64,000 nucleotides of DNA from Bryobacterales bacterium (GTDB lineage: Bacteria > Acidobacteriota > Terriglobia > Bryobacterales > Bryobacteraceae). Where the stretch lies: the NCBI GenBank assembly GCA_016713735.1, contig JADJOP010000007.1, positions 186,001 to 250,000 on the forward strand, read 5' to 3'. Position 1 is the first letter of the stretch. Each line of letters starts with the position of its first letter. Shown here piece after piece: positions 49,082-56,872 of the stretch. The position numbers and the translations under genes were made by a program. The notes below the pieces were generated by a model. It saw only the letters and a list, made by a program, of their open reading frames with translations. It was not told where the DNA came from and made no database searches.

Positions 49082-51476
49082 GCTTGATCGCCAGCACGCT
49101 GCCATCGGGGTCGAGGGTGACTTTGAGCGGGGCGGCGCGCAGGCGCAGGGAGTGGGTGACGGGTTCGTTGCTGCTCTGCAGCCAGATGGTGAGCGGCTTC
49201 TGGCGGGCAACTTCAACGACGACGGGCACGGGAGTGCTGAAGTTATCTTCGACGCCGGACTGGCGGAGAGTCAGCTCCAGGCGCAGGTTGGGGGCCTTGC
49301 CGGTGAGCTTGCGGGTGAGGGTGAGCGTGGGGATTCCGGTGCCTTCGACCCAGCTTTCAAAGAAGGCTTCCAGTTTGGGGTCGTCAGCGTCCTTGGGCAT
49401 GTACTCCTGGGCGAGTGTGCGGAACTGCTCGGCGGTGACGGACTGAAAGCGGTAGCGGCGGGCGAAGTCGCCCAGCAGGGCGCGGAAGTTCTGGTCGCCC
49501 ATGCGGGCGCGGAGCATGTGGAGAACCCACGAGCCTTTGTCGTAGAGGATGTTGCGCCAGGCGGTGGGGTTTTGTGAGCTTTGCAGGCGGAGGCCGAGGC
49601 GGAGGGGGCCGGTGGATTCCACGGTTTGGCCCGCTTCGTCCTTGGCGAGCAGCATTTCCTTGTATTGCTCGAGCACGCGCTGGCGGTCGCGCGCTCCTTT
49701 CTTCTTTTCCAGAACCATCAGGGCGGCGTAGTTGGCCATCGACTCCATCAGCCAGTCGTCCTGTTGGGCAACCGAGGTGACGACGTTGCCCCACCACTGG
49801 TGGGCGGTTTCGTGGGCGTGGAGGAGTTCGCTGAAAAAGAGGTTGTTCTGCTGGTCGCGAGACGCGGGGCGGTCGCGGGCTTCGAGATAGGTGAGCGTGG
49901 AGAGATAGAGCAAGCCGGGGAAGCCCTGGCCGAAGCGGCCTGGGATGGGGGAGACGAGGAGGTTGGGCAGGGCGGGCGGGCCGAAGTCCTGGGCGAACAT
50001 CTCGTAGGCGGAGGCGATTTCGTCGGCCAGCAGTTGGAGACGGGCCAGCGGGTTGGGCTGGGCCGCGGGAATGGTGACTATCTCGGGCTGGCGCGGGAGG
50101 CGGGCGCGCGGGAAGGGCGAGGGCGGGACCTGGATGACGACCTCGGGCGGGCGCTGCAGGGCGCGTTCGGCCTTCCTGTTGGCGAACACCTCGACGCTGA
50201 GCGCTCCCTTGGTGACGCGTGCCGATTCGTAGAGGCCGAGGTTGAAGCCGGCGAGACGGATGGGCTCGCGGGGGACGCGGCGCGTGGTGCGGAGGCCGCC
50301 TTCGGTTTTGTCCTCTTTGACCTCGCCGGGGAAGAGCAGTTGGAGCGCCTCAGGAAAGGTGAAGGTGATGTCGTGGCGGGCGAAGGTGAAACCGGCGCGG
50401 GGATACCAGTTGGCGCGCGAGCCGACGAAGTAGACATCCTCGCCGGCCTTTAGAATGACGTCGCCTTCGTGCTCAAATTCGGCCTCGTAGGCCAGGCCGG
50501 GTTCGAGCGGACGGGCCGGGGCGACGAGAAACACAGACGTGCCGTTGCCGCCGCGGAGGAGGTTGGCGCGGAGCGATTCGCGCTCCAGCACCTCAGCCTC
50601 CTCGCCGTTGATGCGCACGGCGCCGACCTTCATGCGCGAGGAGATTTCAAAGGCCAGCATGGTGAGCGGGCGGCGGGGCTGGATGGTGGTGCGGGTAACG
50701 GCGCGCAGGTGGAGGTTCTCTTCGAGCACGGCCTCAATGCGGATGTTGTCCATGGCGAAAGAGGGCGGCAGGGGCTGGCGCTGGCCGGTGCGGAAGGGGC
50801 GCGACGGGAAGGTGGTCCAGATGTCGTAGTAGGGAACGTTGTCGCGGTAGGCGAGGCGGCCGGCGTAGAGCTGGTCGAGGGCGCCGGGGTCGTGGAAGAG
50901 GTCGAAGTTGCCCAGCGTGCGGCCGGTGAGTCCGGCATAGAAGAAGCCGTCGGCGATGGGCCATTCGCCGTAGACGTGATCGACGAGTTTGGAGAGGAAG
51001 CTGGTGGTGAGGTTGACCACCGGGTCGCGCCATTTCGCGGCCAGCAGGTGGCCCATTTCGGCGCTGAGCTTGGGTTCGCCCTGATCGCGGATGAGCTGCA
51101 GGAGGCGGTTGCCGGTGTCGTCGGAGAAGATGAGGATGGCCTGGTGAAGATGCTCGTTGAGATTCGGCGAGCCGGTGAATTTGGCGAGCGAGATGCGTTC
51201 GCCCTTGGAGGGGGGCAGCAGGAGGACCTCGGCGTCGCCCGATTCGGCCTCGCGTTCGAAGACGGCGGTGTGATAGCGGCCATTGATGGGCTTGCCGAAG
51301 ATGAGCCAGCCGTCGGTGAAATAGAAGCGGAGGTCTTCGCGGGAGAAGGCGAGGTCGCGGACGCGGTAGCAGGCGGAGGGGTCAAGCTCTGGCTTGCGCA
51401 GTTGCTCGGCGACTTCGCGGGCGCTATCGGCGGCCACGAGAGGCAGAGCGGCGGCGAGGAGGGCGAGCCAGATCAC
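49077..51476 (-). CDS. exported M1-family zinc aminopeptidase-like protein
   Basis: A 799-residue secreted metallopeptidase. A signal peptide (MIWLALLAAALPLVAAD) is followed by a long N-terminal region (about 20-250) not typical of M1, then a beta-sandwich (NIRIEAVLEENLHLRAVTRT). The catalytic domain has HETAH at 555-559 and the third zinc ligand Glu578 (HExxH-x18-E: HETAHQWWGN, DWLMESMANY). The exopeptidase GAMEN motif is not apparent, so aminopeptidase specificity is uncertain. The C-terminal beta domain (TLTRKLTGKAPNLRLELTLR) matches M1 domain III. It probably degrades peptides in the periplasm. Confidence 0.88.
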   Translation of the reverse strand: MIWLALLAAALPLVAADSAREVAEQLRKPELDPSACYRVRDLAFSREDLRFYFTDGWLIFGKPINGRYHTAVFEREAESGDAEVLLLPPSKGERISLAKFTGSPNLNEHLHQAILIFSDDTGNRLLQLIRDQGEPKLSAEMGHLLAAKWRDPVVNLTTSFLSKLVDHVYGEWPIADGFFYAGLTGRTLGNFDLFHDPGALDQLYAGRLAYRDNVPYYDIWTTFPSRPFRTGQRQPLPPSFAMDNIRIEAVLEENLHLRAVTRTTIQPRRPLTMLAFEISSRMKVGAVRINGEEAEVLERESLRANLLRGGNGTSVFLVAPARPLEPGLAYEAEFEHEGDVILKAGEDVYFVGSRANWYPRAGFTFARHDITFTFPEALQLLFPGEVKEDKTEGGLRTTRRVPREPIRLAGFNLGLYESARVTKGALSVEVFANRKAERALQRPPEVVIQVPPSPFPRARLPRQPEIVTIPAAQPNPLARLQLLADEIASAYEMFAQDFGPPALPNLLVSPIPGRFGQGFPGLLYLSTLTYLEARDRPASRDQQNNLFFSELLHAHETAHQWWGNVVTSVAQQDDWLMESMANYAALMVLEKKKGARDRQRVLEQYKEMLLAKDEAGQTVESTGPLRLGLRLQSSQNPTAWRNILYDKGSWVLHMLRARMGDQNFRALLGDFARRYRFQSVTAEQFRTLAQEYMPKDADDPKLEAFFESWVEGTGIPTLTLTRKLTGKAPNLRLELTLRQSGVEDNFSTPVPVVVEVARQKPLTIWLQSSNEPVTHSLRLRAAPLKVTLDPDGSVLAIKQ

Positions 51477-51485
51477 CTTTTCAGT

Positions 51486-52994
51486 CTAATGCCCTGCCCT
51501 CTTGGCGGCGGGGGTTGGCCCGGCCCCATTGGCGGCGGCGTCGGCTTCGGCGAACACCTGGGCTTCGAAGACATAGAGGCGGGCGTCGCGGCGCTTGAAG
51601 GAATCGGGCGGGACGCCGGCTTTGAGCGAGAGGTTCTTGAGGAACTCGTCGCGGCCCCAGCCGTTTTCGGCGGCGATTTGCGGCAGCAGGAGGCCGCCCT
51701 GCTGCTGGCCATCCTTGTCCTTCACCATCAGGACGGCGCCCATGCCCGGTTGCCAGGCGCGCCAATCGGGCAGGCGGCGGAGCGGGGTGAGCAGCGAGAG
51801 TTCGAGGGTGACGGGGCCTTCGCTAGCCGTGTAGGGCGGGAAGCGGGGATCGGATTTGGCGGCGGCGAGGGTGCGGTCAGCGATGGTGGCGGGAAGGGCG
51901 GTGCGGGGGGAGAGGGTGCCGATGCAGCCGCGCAGTTCGCCCTTCTTCTTGAGCGTGACGAAGACGCCGGTGCGCTGCTTCAGATGGGCGAGCGGGGCGT
52001 CGGCGGGCTTGCCGGAGTCGAGCGTGGCACGGGCGTGGGCGAGCAGCGCCTTGCGGTCAGGCTCGGCGACGCCGAACGATTGCGCCGGGTGGAAGGCGAG
52101 CGCGCCGTAGCTGACGGCCAGGCTCCAGTCGCGCGTAAGCTGGCCGGGGTTCACATAATAGAACGTGGACATATAGACGCGGCCCTGAGGGAGGCGGGCG
52201 GCGTGGAGCGTGGCCATCAGCAGGCGGATGGGGTGGACGCCGCAGATGGTGTCGCCGGTTTCGGCGAGGAAACGGTCAAAGAGCGGAACGTCGAGCGAGC
52301 CGATGTGCTCGAAGGCTTCGAGGGCGCGGTCGCGGAGTTGTTCGGGGAGAGTGTCGTTTTGCGGGAAGGGCTGGTAGCCGTAGGCGGCGCCGTGATGGGT
52401 GAAGTCGCTGGAGGCGACAATGAGATCCCCCTGGGCGGCGCGGGCGGCGAGCTTCTTTGCGGCGGCGTCGAGTTCCGAGGGCGTGAGCGGGCCGACGTAG
52501 AGCGGCACGAAGCCCGCTTCGCCAACGATGCCGTGGAGGAAGGGAAGCTGGTTTTCGAGCGAGTGGTCGCAAAGCTCGCCTTCGGCCACCTGGGGGAAAC
52601 CAAGCTCGGCGGCAACGCGGGTGTTGACGGGGATGGTTCCGAGCGGCGTCTTGTAGGCGCTGACCTTGGGCGAGACGACGCCGCGTGGGCCGCCTTTGTG
52701 GGAGAAGGCAAGCAGGATGATGGTGCGGTTGCGCGGATGGGCGGCGGCGAGTTGCCAGGCTTCGGCGGCGACGGCGCCGGAGTAGTCGAGGCCGGCGTGG
52801 GGGACGATGAGTCCGGCGAGGTGGGGACGCGGGGTGAGATTGCCTTGACGGGCTGTGGCCAGCGTGTGGGCCTGGGCCACCTGCTTCTTCAGGCCTTCAG
52901 CATCAGCGGAAAACCAGCGCCCGGACATGGGCGTGGCGTGGACCTGCGCCGGGGCAGCGCAGGCCAGAGCGAGCGCGAGTAGGACAAGCCGCAT
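51486..52994 (-). CDS. exported Memo-AMMECR1 fusion (AmmeMemoRadiSam B and A)
   Basis: A 502-residue fusion. After a signal-like N-terminus (MRLVLLALALACAAPAQVHA), residues ~22-300 are a MEMO1/AmmeB domain: AGLIVPHAGLDYSGAVAAEA, CDHSLENQLPFLHGIVG, DLIVASSDFTHHGAAYGYQP, and DTICGVHPIRLLMATLHAA. Residues ~315-485 are an AMMECR1/AmmeA domain: GVFVTLKKKGELRGCIGTLS, SDPRFPPYTASEGPVTLELS and ENGWGRDEFLKNLSLKAGVP. These two normally occur with a radical-SAM protein (AmmeC), absent here. Export of the fusion is unusual. Function unknown; Memo proteins can bind copper or act as reductant-dependent dioxygenase-like enzymes. It lies 1 nt after the PHP-phosphatase stop. Confidence 0.9.
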   Translation of the reverse strand: MRLVLLALALACAAPAQVHATPMSGRWFSADAEGLKKQVAQAHTLATARQGNLTPRPHLAGLIVPHAGLDYSGAVAAEAWQLAAAHPRNRTIILLAFSHKGGPRGVVSPKVSAYKTPLGTIPVNTRVAAELGFPQVAEGELCDHSLENQLPFLHGIVGEAGFVPLYVGPLTPSELDAAAKKLAARAAQGDLIVASSDFTHHGAAYGYQPFPQNDTLPEQLRDRALEAFEHIGSLDVPLFDRFLAETGDTICGVHPIRLLMATLHAARLPQGRVYMSTFYYVNPGQLTRDWSLAVSYGALAFHPAQSFGVAEPDRKALLAHARATLDSGKPADAPLAHLKQRTGVFVTLKKKGELRGCIGTLSPRTALPATIADRTLAAAKSDPRFPPYTASEGPVTLELSLLTPLRRLPDWRAWQPGMGAVLMVKDKDGQQQGGLLLPQIAAENGWGRDEFLKNLSLKAGVPPDSFKRRDARLYVFEAQVFAEADAAANGAGPTPAAKRAGH

Positions 52995-53780
52995 CTACTT
53001 CCAGAATTGATACCACTTCCGGCCGCCGGTTGCCGTGGCGGCGCCGGTTGCCAGGATGGTGGCGGGGTCGGGCAGGGGCTCGCTGCGGATGACGGCGCCG
53101 GGGTTGGCAACGCAGAGGCGCTCGGCGAGGGCTTCGGATTTCTCGCGCGCCAGCCACTCATAGGCTTCGCCCAGATTGGGCGGGCGGTGCTGGGTGTCGT
53201 GGGCGTCGCTGGCGACGACGTGGACGAGATCCTCGTCGAGCAGGAGGCGGCTGAAGCGTTCGGCGCGGCGTCCGAAGCGGCCGTTGAACGACTGCGCGGT
53301 GACCTGCAGCAGGCAGCCCATCGCCGCCCATTCGCGCAGCTTGTCGAGCTTCTGCTGGAGCAGCGTGTTGCGCTCGGGATGAGTGATTACAGGGATCATG
53401 CCTGCGTCGAGGAGGCGGGCGAAGATCTCGGTGGTGTTGGGGAAGATGACGAGGTCGCTGAATTCGACCAGCAGGTAGCGGCCATGGTTGATGGTGTATT
53501 TGGTGGGGTGGGCGACGGCGTCCTGGATGTTGTCGAACGAGAGGTGGAAGTCGCAGCCGTAGTGGAGGCGTGGCGCGGTGTCGCCTGCGGCTTCGCGCAG
53601 TTCAGCAAGGCGGGATTCGACCACGGCGGGGTCGAACTTGTATTCGAGGTTGGAGTGGGGTGAGGCGACGATGTCGGTGGTGCCCCATTCGGCGGCCAGC
53701 CGGACCATGGCCAGGCTTACGTCGAAGGTGGCCGCTCCGTCGTCCAACCCGTGGAGAATATGGGAGTGGACGTCAATCAT
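52995..53780 (-). CDS. CpsB/YwqE-type PHP tyrosine phosphatase
   Basis: A 261-residue PHP-domain protein, start MIDVHSHILHG at 53780. Metal-binding motifs are HSHILHGLDDGA, DIVASPHSNLEYKF, PVITHPERNTLLQQKL and VVASDAHDTQHRPPNLGEAY, all as in manganese-dependent tyrosine phosphatases that dephosphorylate BY-kinases controlling polysaccharide export. Length is normal. No BY-kinase or Wza gene is in the window, although a GT2 gene lies 5 kb away. The C-terminal ~35 residues (SEPLPDPATILATGAATATG) are an additional Ala/Thr tail. Confidence 0.9.
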   Translation of the reverse strand: MIDVHSHILHGLDDGAATFDVSLAMVRLAAEWGTTDIVASPHSNLEYKFDPAVVESRLAELREAAGDTAPRLHYGCDFHLSFDNIQDAVAHPTKYTINHGRYLLVEFSDLVIFPNTTEIFARLLDAGMIPVITHPERNTLLQQKLDKLREWAAMGCLLQVTAQSFNGRFGRRAERFSRLLLDEDLVHVVASDAHDTQHRPPNLGEAYEWLAREKSEALAERLCVANPGAVIRSEPLPDPATILATGAATATGGRKWYQFWK

Positions 53781-53832
53781 TGCGGGGATGGCGCCCCAGG
53801 TGGGGAGAGGTTGGGAGAGGTTGCGTGGCCCC

Positions 53833-54339
53833 TCAAATGAACATCTCTTCGTCGGCGGTGGCCTGCGCCACCGAAGGCCGGCCGCCCTTGAGCAAGGAGC
53901 TAAGCGCGGCGCGCACGCCAAGGGCGAGCGCATTCACTTCGCGGACCGGCCTCAACACACCGTCGTTCAACTCCATGACCGTGCCGTGGACACGGCTCAG
54001 GGTGTCGTCGACTATCATCTCGACGCGTTCCAGTTGAACCTTGGCGCGGCCGGTGGCGTCGGTGACGACGGTGTCGATCCGAGTGAGCTGCGTTTGGGCG
54101 GCATCCATCATGGTGCGCGCCTTGGTGGTGATGTCCTTGATTTCGGCGCGGCTTTCGTTGAGCGATTTTTCAGCCGAGCCGAGCAGCACTTCGGCCTTGG
54201 GCAGGAACACGTTCATCTTGTCGCGCAGTTCCTTGGCCGCCTTGTACATGCCAAAGACCATGGCGGCCTGAAACAGCACCGCGACCGCGACGATGCACAT
54301 CGCGATGGAGACGATTACGTTGCTGACTTGCGGTTCCAT
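53833..54339 (-). CDS. membrane-anchored coiled-coil protein (DUF948-like)
   Basis: A 168-residue protein with one N-terminal membrane helix at about 6-30 (SNVIVSIAMCIVAVAVLFQA) followed by a long amphipathic coiled coil (LRDKMNVFLPKAEVLLGSAE through QLTRIDTVVTDATGRAKVQL). The shape and spacing resemble DUF948 proteins, often encoded next to YtxH genes, as here. The function is unknown; general stress or envelope organisation is suggested for relatives. It ends 52 nt before the phosphatase start and follows the YtxH gene on the same strand. Confidence 0.75.
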   Translation of the reverse strand: MEPQVSNVIVSIAMCIVAVAVLFQAAMVFGMYKAAKELRDKMNVFLPKAEVLLGSAEKSLNESRAEIKDITTKARTMMDAAQTQLTRIDTVVTDATGRAKVQLERVEMIVDDTLSRVHGTVMELNDGVLRPVREVNALALGVRAALSSLLKGGRPSVAQATADEEMFI

Positions 54340-54417
54340 GCGGAGTCCCTGCCTTTATGATCGGTTGCGCCGCCCATGGTCATTAGGCGGCGCGGGAATT
54401 CACCTGAGAAACGGACC

Positions 54418-54714
54418 TTAGCCCATCTCGGCGTCGCCGGTGACGGCTTCGCGATAGGCCTGTTTGCCGGCTTCGACGGCGGCCGAAAGCTGTTCCTTCT
54501 GACGCCCAACGGCGGTGCGTCCGCGCTCCACCCATTCAGTGGCCGACTCGCGGGCTTCCTCGCCGCGGCGCTTCAGAAAATCTTTGCCCTCACCCGCTTT
54601 GGAGCGGATCAGTTCGCGGGTCTCTTCGCCCGACTTGGGGGCAAACAGGATCCCCACAGCAACGCCGATCCCCATTCCGAGGAAGAAATACGAAAGCTTC
54701 TTATCTTCGTCCAT
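54418..54714 (-). CDS. YtxH-like small membrane protein
   Basis: A 98-residue protein: a glycine-rich membrane helix at about 9-25 (YFFLGMGIGVAVGILFAPKS) directly followed by a charged amphipathic tail (GEETRELIRSKAGEGKDFLK). This is the YtxH (PF12732) pattern, associated in Bacillus with general stress. The Shine-Dalgarno AAAGGA lies 8 nt before the ATG. It is the first gene of a short minus-strand run with the DUF948-like gene and diverges from recX, 61 nt away. Confidence 0.88.
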   Translation of the reverse strand: MDEDKKLSYFFLGMGIGVAVGILFAPKSGEETRELIRSKAGEGKDFLKRRGEEARESATEWVERGRTAVGRQKEQLSAAVEAGKQAYREAVTGDAEMG

Positions 54715-54775
54715 GGTGAAATCCTTTCTTGGTGTCTCCAGTTTACTCCAGTAGTATGAGGGATGTCAGGTAGAG

Positions 54776-55336
54776 ATGGGTTTCAAAAAAGCTGCCACAA
54801 AGCGCGCCGCGCCGCCGCAACTGGATGAGCCGAAGCTGCTCGATTACGCGCTGAAGTCACTCAGCGTGAAGGCGCAAACGGAACGGGAACTGCGCACGCG
54901 GCTGAAGCGGCGGGCCGAGTCGGCGGCGGCCATCGACGCCGTGGTAGCCAAACTGCGCGAGTACGGCTACGTGGACGATGCGCGCTTTGCCGAAGGGTAT
55001 GCTTCGGCCCGACTGGAGAGCCGGGGGCATGGCAAACAGCGCGTGATGCGCGATCTGCGGGCGCGCAGCGTGGACGCGAATAAGGCCGAAAAGGCGGTGG
55101 CCAAGGTCTTCGAGGGGACCGACGAGGTGGCGCTCATCGAACAATACCTGGCGCGGAAGTTCCGCGGGAAGGTGCTGCCGGAGTACCTGGCCGAGCCGAA
55201 GAACCTGGCGGCGGCGTTCCGGCGGCTGCGGTATGCGGGGTTTTCCAGCGCGGCGAGCATTCAGGCGCTGCGGCGGCATTCCGAGCAGGCCGATGAGTTG
55301 GAGGGGACGGAGGCGGGCGACCACGAGGAAGAGTAG
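54776..55336 (+). CDS. recX: regulatory protein RecX
   Basis: A 186-residue RecX family protein that modulates RecA filaments. Three-helix repeats are visible: LLDYALKSLSVKAQTERELR, LREYGYVDDARFAEGYASAR, GKQRVMRDLRARSVDANKAE and LARKFRGKVLPEYLAEPKNL, RLRYAGFSSAASIQALRRHS. A basic N-terminus (MGFKKAATKRAAPP) precedes the first repeat, and an acidic tail (EGTEAGDHEEE) ends it. No recA is adjacent. AGGTAGAG lies before the ATG, and TAGTAT about 26 nt upstream may be the -10. Confidence 0.9.
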   Translation: MGFKKAATKRAAPPQLDEPKLLDYALKSLSVKAQTERELRTRLKRRAESAAAIDAVVAKLREYGYVDDARFAEGYASARLESRGHGKQRVMRDLRARSVDANKAEKAVAKVFEGTDEVALIEQYLARKFRGKVLPEYLAEPKNLAAAFRRLRYAGFSSAASIQALRRHSEQADELEGTEAGDHEEE

Positions 55337-55365
55337 CCGCGCCTTCCTGGGTGAACCACGCGCCC

Positions 55366-56845
55366 CTAGCTGAACCACTCCCGCTGGCGCACCAGGTTGC
55401 CGTTCAGCACGCTCAGCGCGATGTTCACGTCGTCCACAACCTGGAAGTCGTACATGCCGACGCAGATGAAGTCGGCGCCCTGCTCGAAGGCGTAGCGGAA
55501 GCCGGCCTCGGGTTTGAGGGCTCCGGCGGCGAGGACCTTGAAGGCGATCCAGGGTTCCTTGAGGCCGCGCATGTAAGCGGCGGTCTCGGCGGGATCGGTG
55601 CACCAGATGTTGTCGTGCTCGTCCTTGGGCTGGGCTGACCAGTAGTTGCAGGTGTGCAGCGTCTTCATCCAGAAGTCGGGGCGGAGGCCCTTATCAACAC
55701 AGCCCTGGATGGTGGCCAGTTTGTGGCCGCCGATGCCGGCCGGGAGGCCGTTCTTGCGAATCAGGTCGAGGCCGGCGGCGATGGTGTCGAAGCGGCCCTT
55801 GGCCACCAGTTCGTCGGCCACCGCGCCCTGGATGTAGCAGGCCGCCGCGCCGCGGTCGATGGAGCGCTGGATCATGGCCAGCACATCCTTGCCGCCGCAA
55901 TCGGAGATGAACTTGATCTTGCCGCCGTTGCGCCAGTAGTCGTTGATCGTGTCGCAGAGCAGCGGGTTGGTGAGGATGGCGTTGACGCCGCACTGCTCGG
56001 CGATGGCGAAGGTTTCAAAGATCTTCTCGCGGTGGTGGTAGGCCTTGACGAGCTTGGAGACGTAGATCAGGTCGCGGGCGTGCGCCCAGCCGCCGATGAG
56101 GTTGCCGCCGAGGATCATGCGGCTGAAGGGGAGACCCTTGATCTGGCCCATGGGGAGGCGGCCCTTGAGGTCGCGGACGCTGGTGAAGGAGAAGCTGCGG
56201 ATGGTGGCCCCGGCGGTGGCTTTGTTGCCCTCCACTGTACGGCGAGTGAGGTTCATCTCTTCAAAGCTGCGGTAGCCATGTTTGCGGAAGACGCTCCAGA
56301 CGAAGGCGCCGAGGACGGGCACGCCGGCCAGCGCGGCCAACACTTCGCGGCGGGAGGCGCCGGCGAGGTTGGCCGCTCCGGCGGCGACACCCGAGCGGAG
56401 ACGGGCCAGGGCGTCCAAGCCAAACCGTGTGCCGGGGACGGAGGCGACCAGGGCCAGGGCGAAGATCTCGATCAGGTTGCGGTTGACGATGAGGAAGTGG
56501 CCGTCGCCATTGCCGCCGCCGACGGGAGCAAACAGGGGCGGGTAGGAGAGGTAGTAGGTGAGGAGCATCACTACGCCTCCGGCCGCTGCCGTGCGCGTAA
56601 GCACACCCAACATGAGGCCAAGACCCACCGCGATGAGCCCCCAGATGTTGAGGAAATCCACTACCGGCATGAGAGAGGTCTGTGCGCCCAGCCATTGGAA
56701 GAGGGCTGCTGAAGGGGCCGACACTGCCCTTCAGGTAGCCGGCTGAGGTCCAACCGGGGTACATCAGTTTGACCAGGCCTTCGTAGAGGAAGTGCCAGCC
56801 GATGACGATGCGGACCATGGCGGCCAGATATTCAACTCTTGACAC
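55366..56845 (-). CDS. DoxX-like membrane domain fused to a TIM-barrel-like domain, frameshifted
   Basis: Start at 56845 (MSRVEYLAAMVRIVIGWHFL). The first ~47 residues are the beginning of a DoxX domain (YEGLVKLMYPGWTSAGYLKG). An extra base in GGG (56703-56705) shifts the frame; removing it continues FQWLGAQTSLMPVVDFLNIW and the remaining DoxX helices. The rest (SFEEMNLTRRTVEGNKATAG to the end) is a ~290-residue alpha/beta domain with barrel-like repeats (IKFISDCGGKDVLAMIQRSI, AGIGGHKLATIQGCVDKGLR, EQGADFICVGMYDFQ). It resembles periplasmic TIM-barrel proteins, but I do not know the family. The GH2-like gene ends 27 nt upstream. Confidence 0.7.
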
Positions 56846-56872
56846 GCGCGCCCTCCTTCCCAGGAGCAGAAG

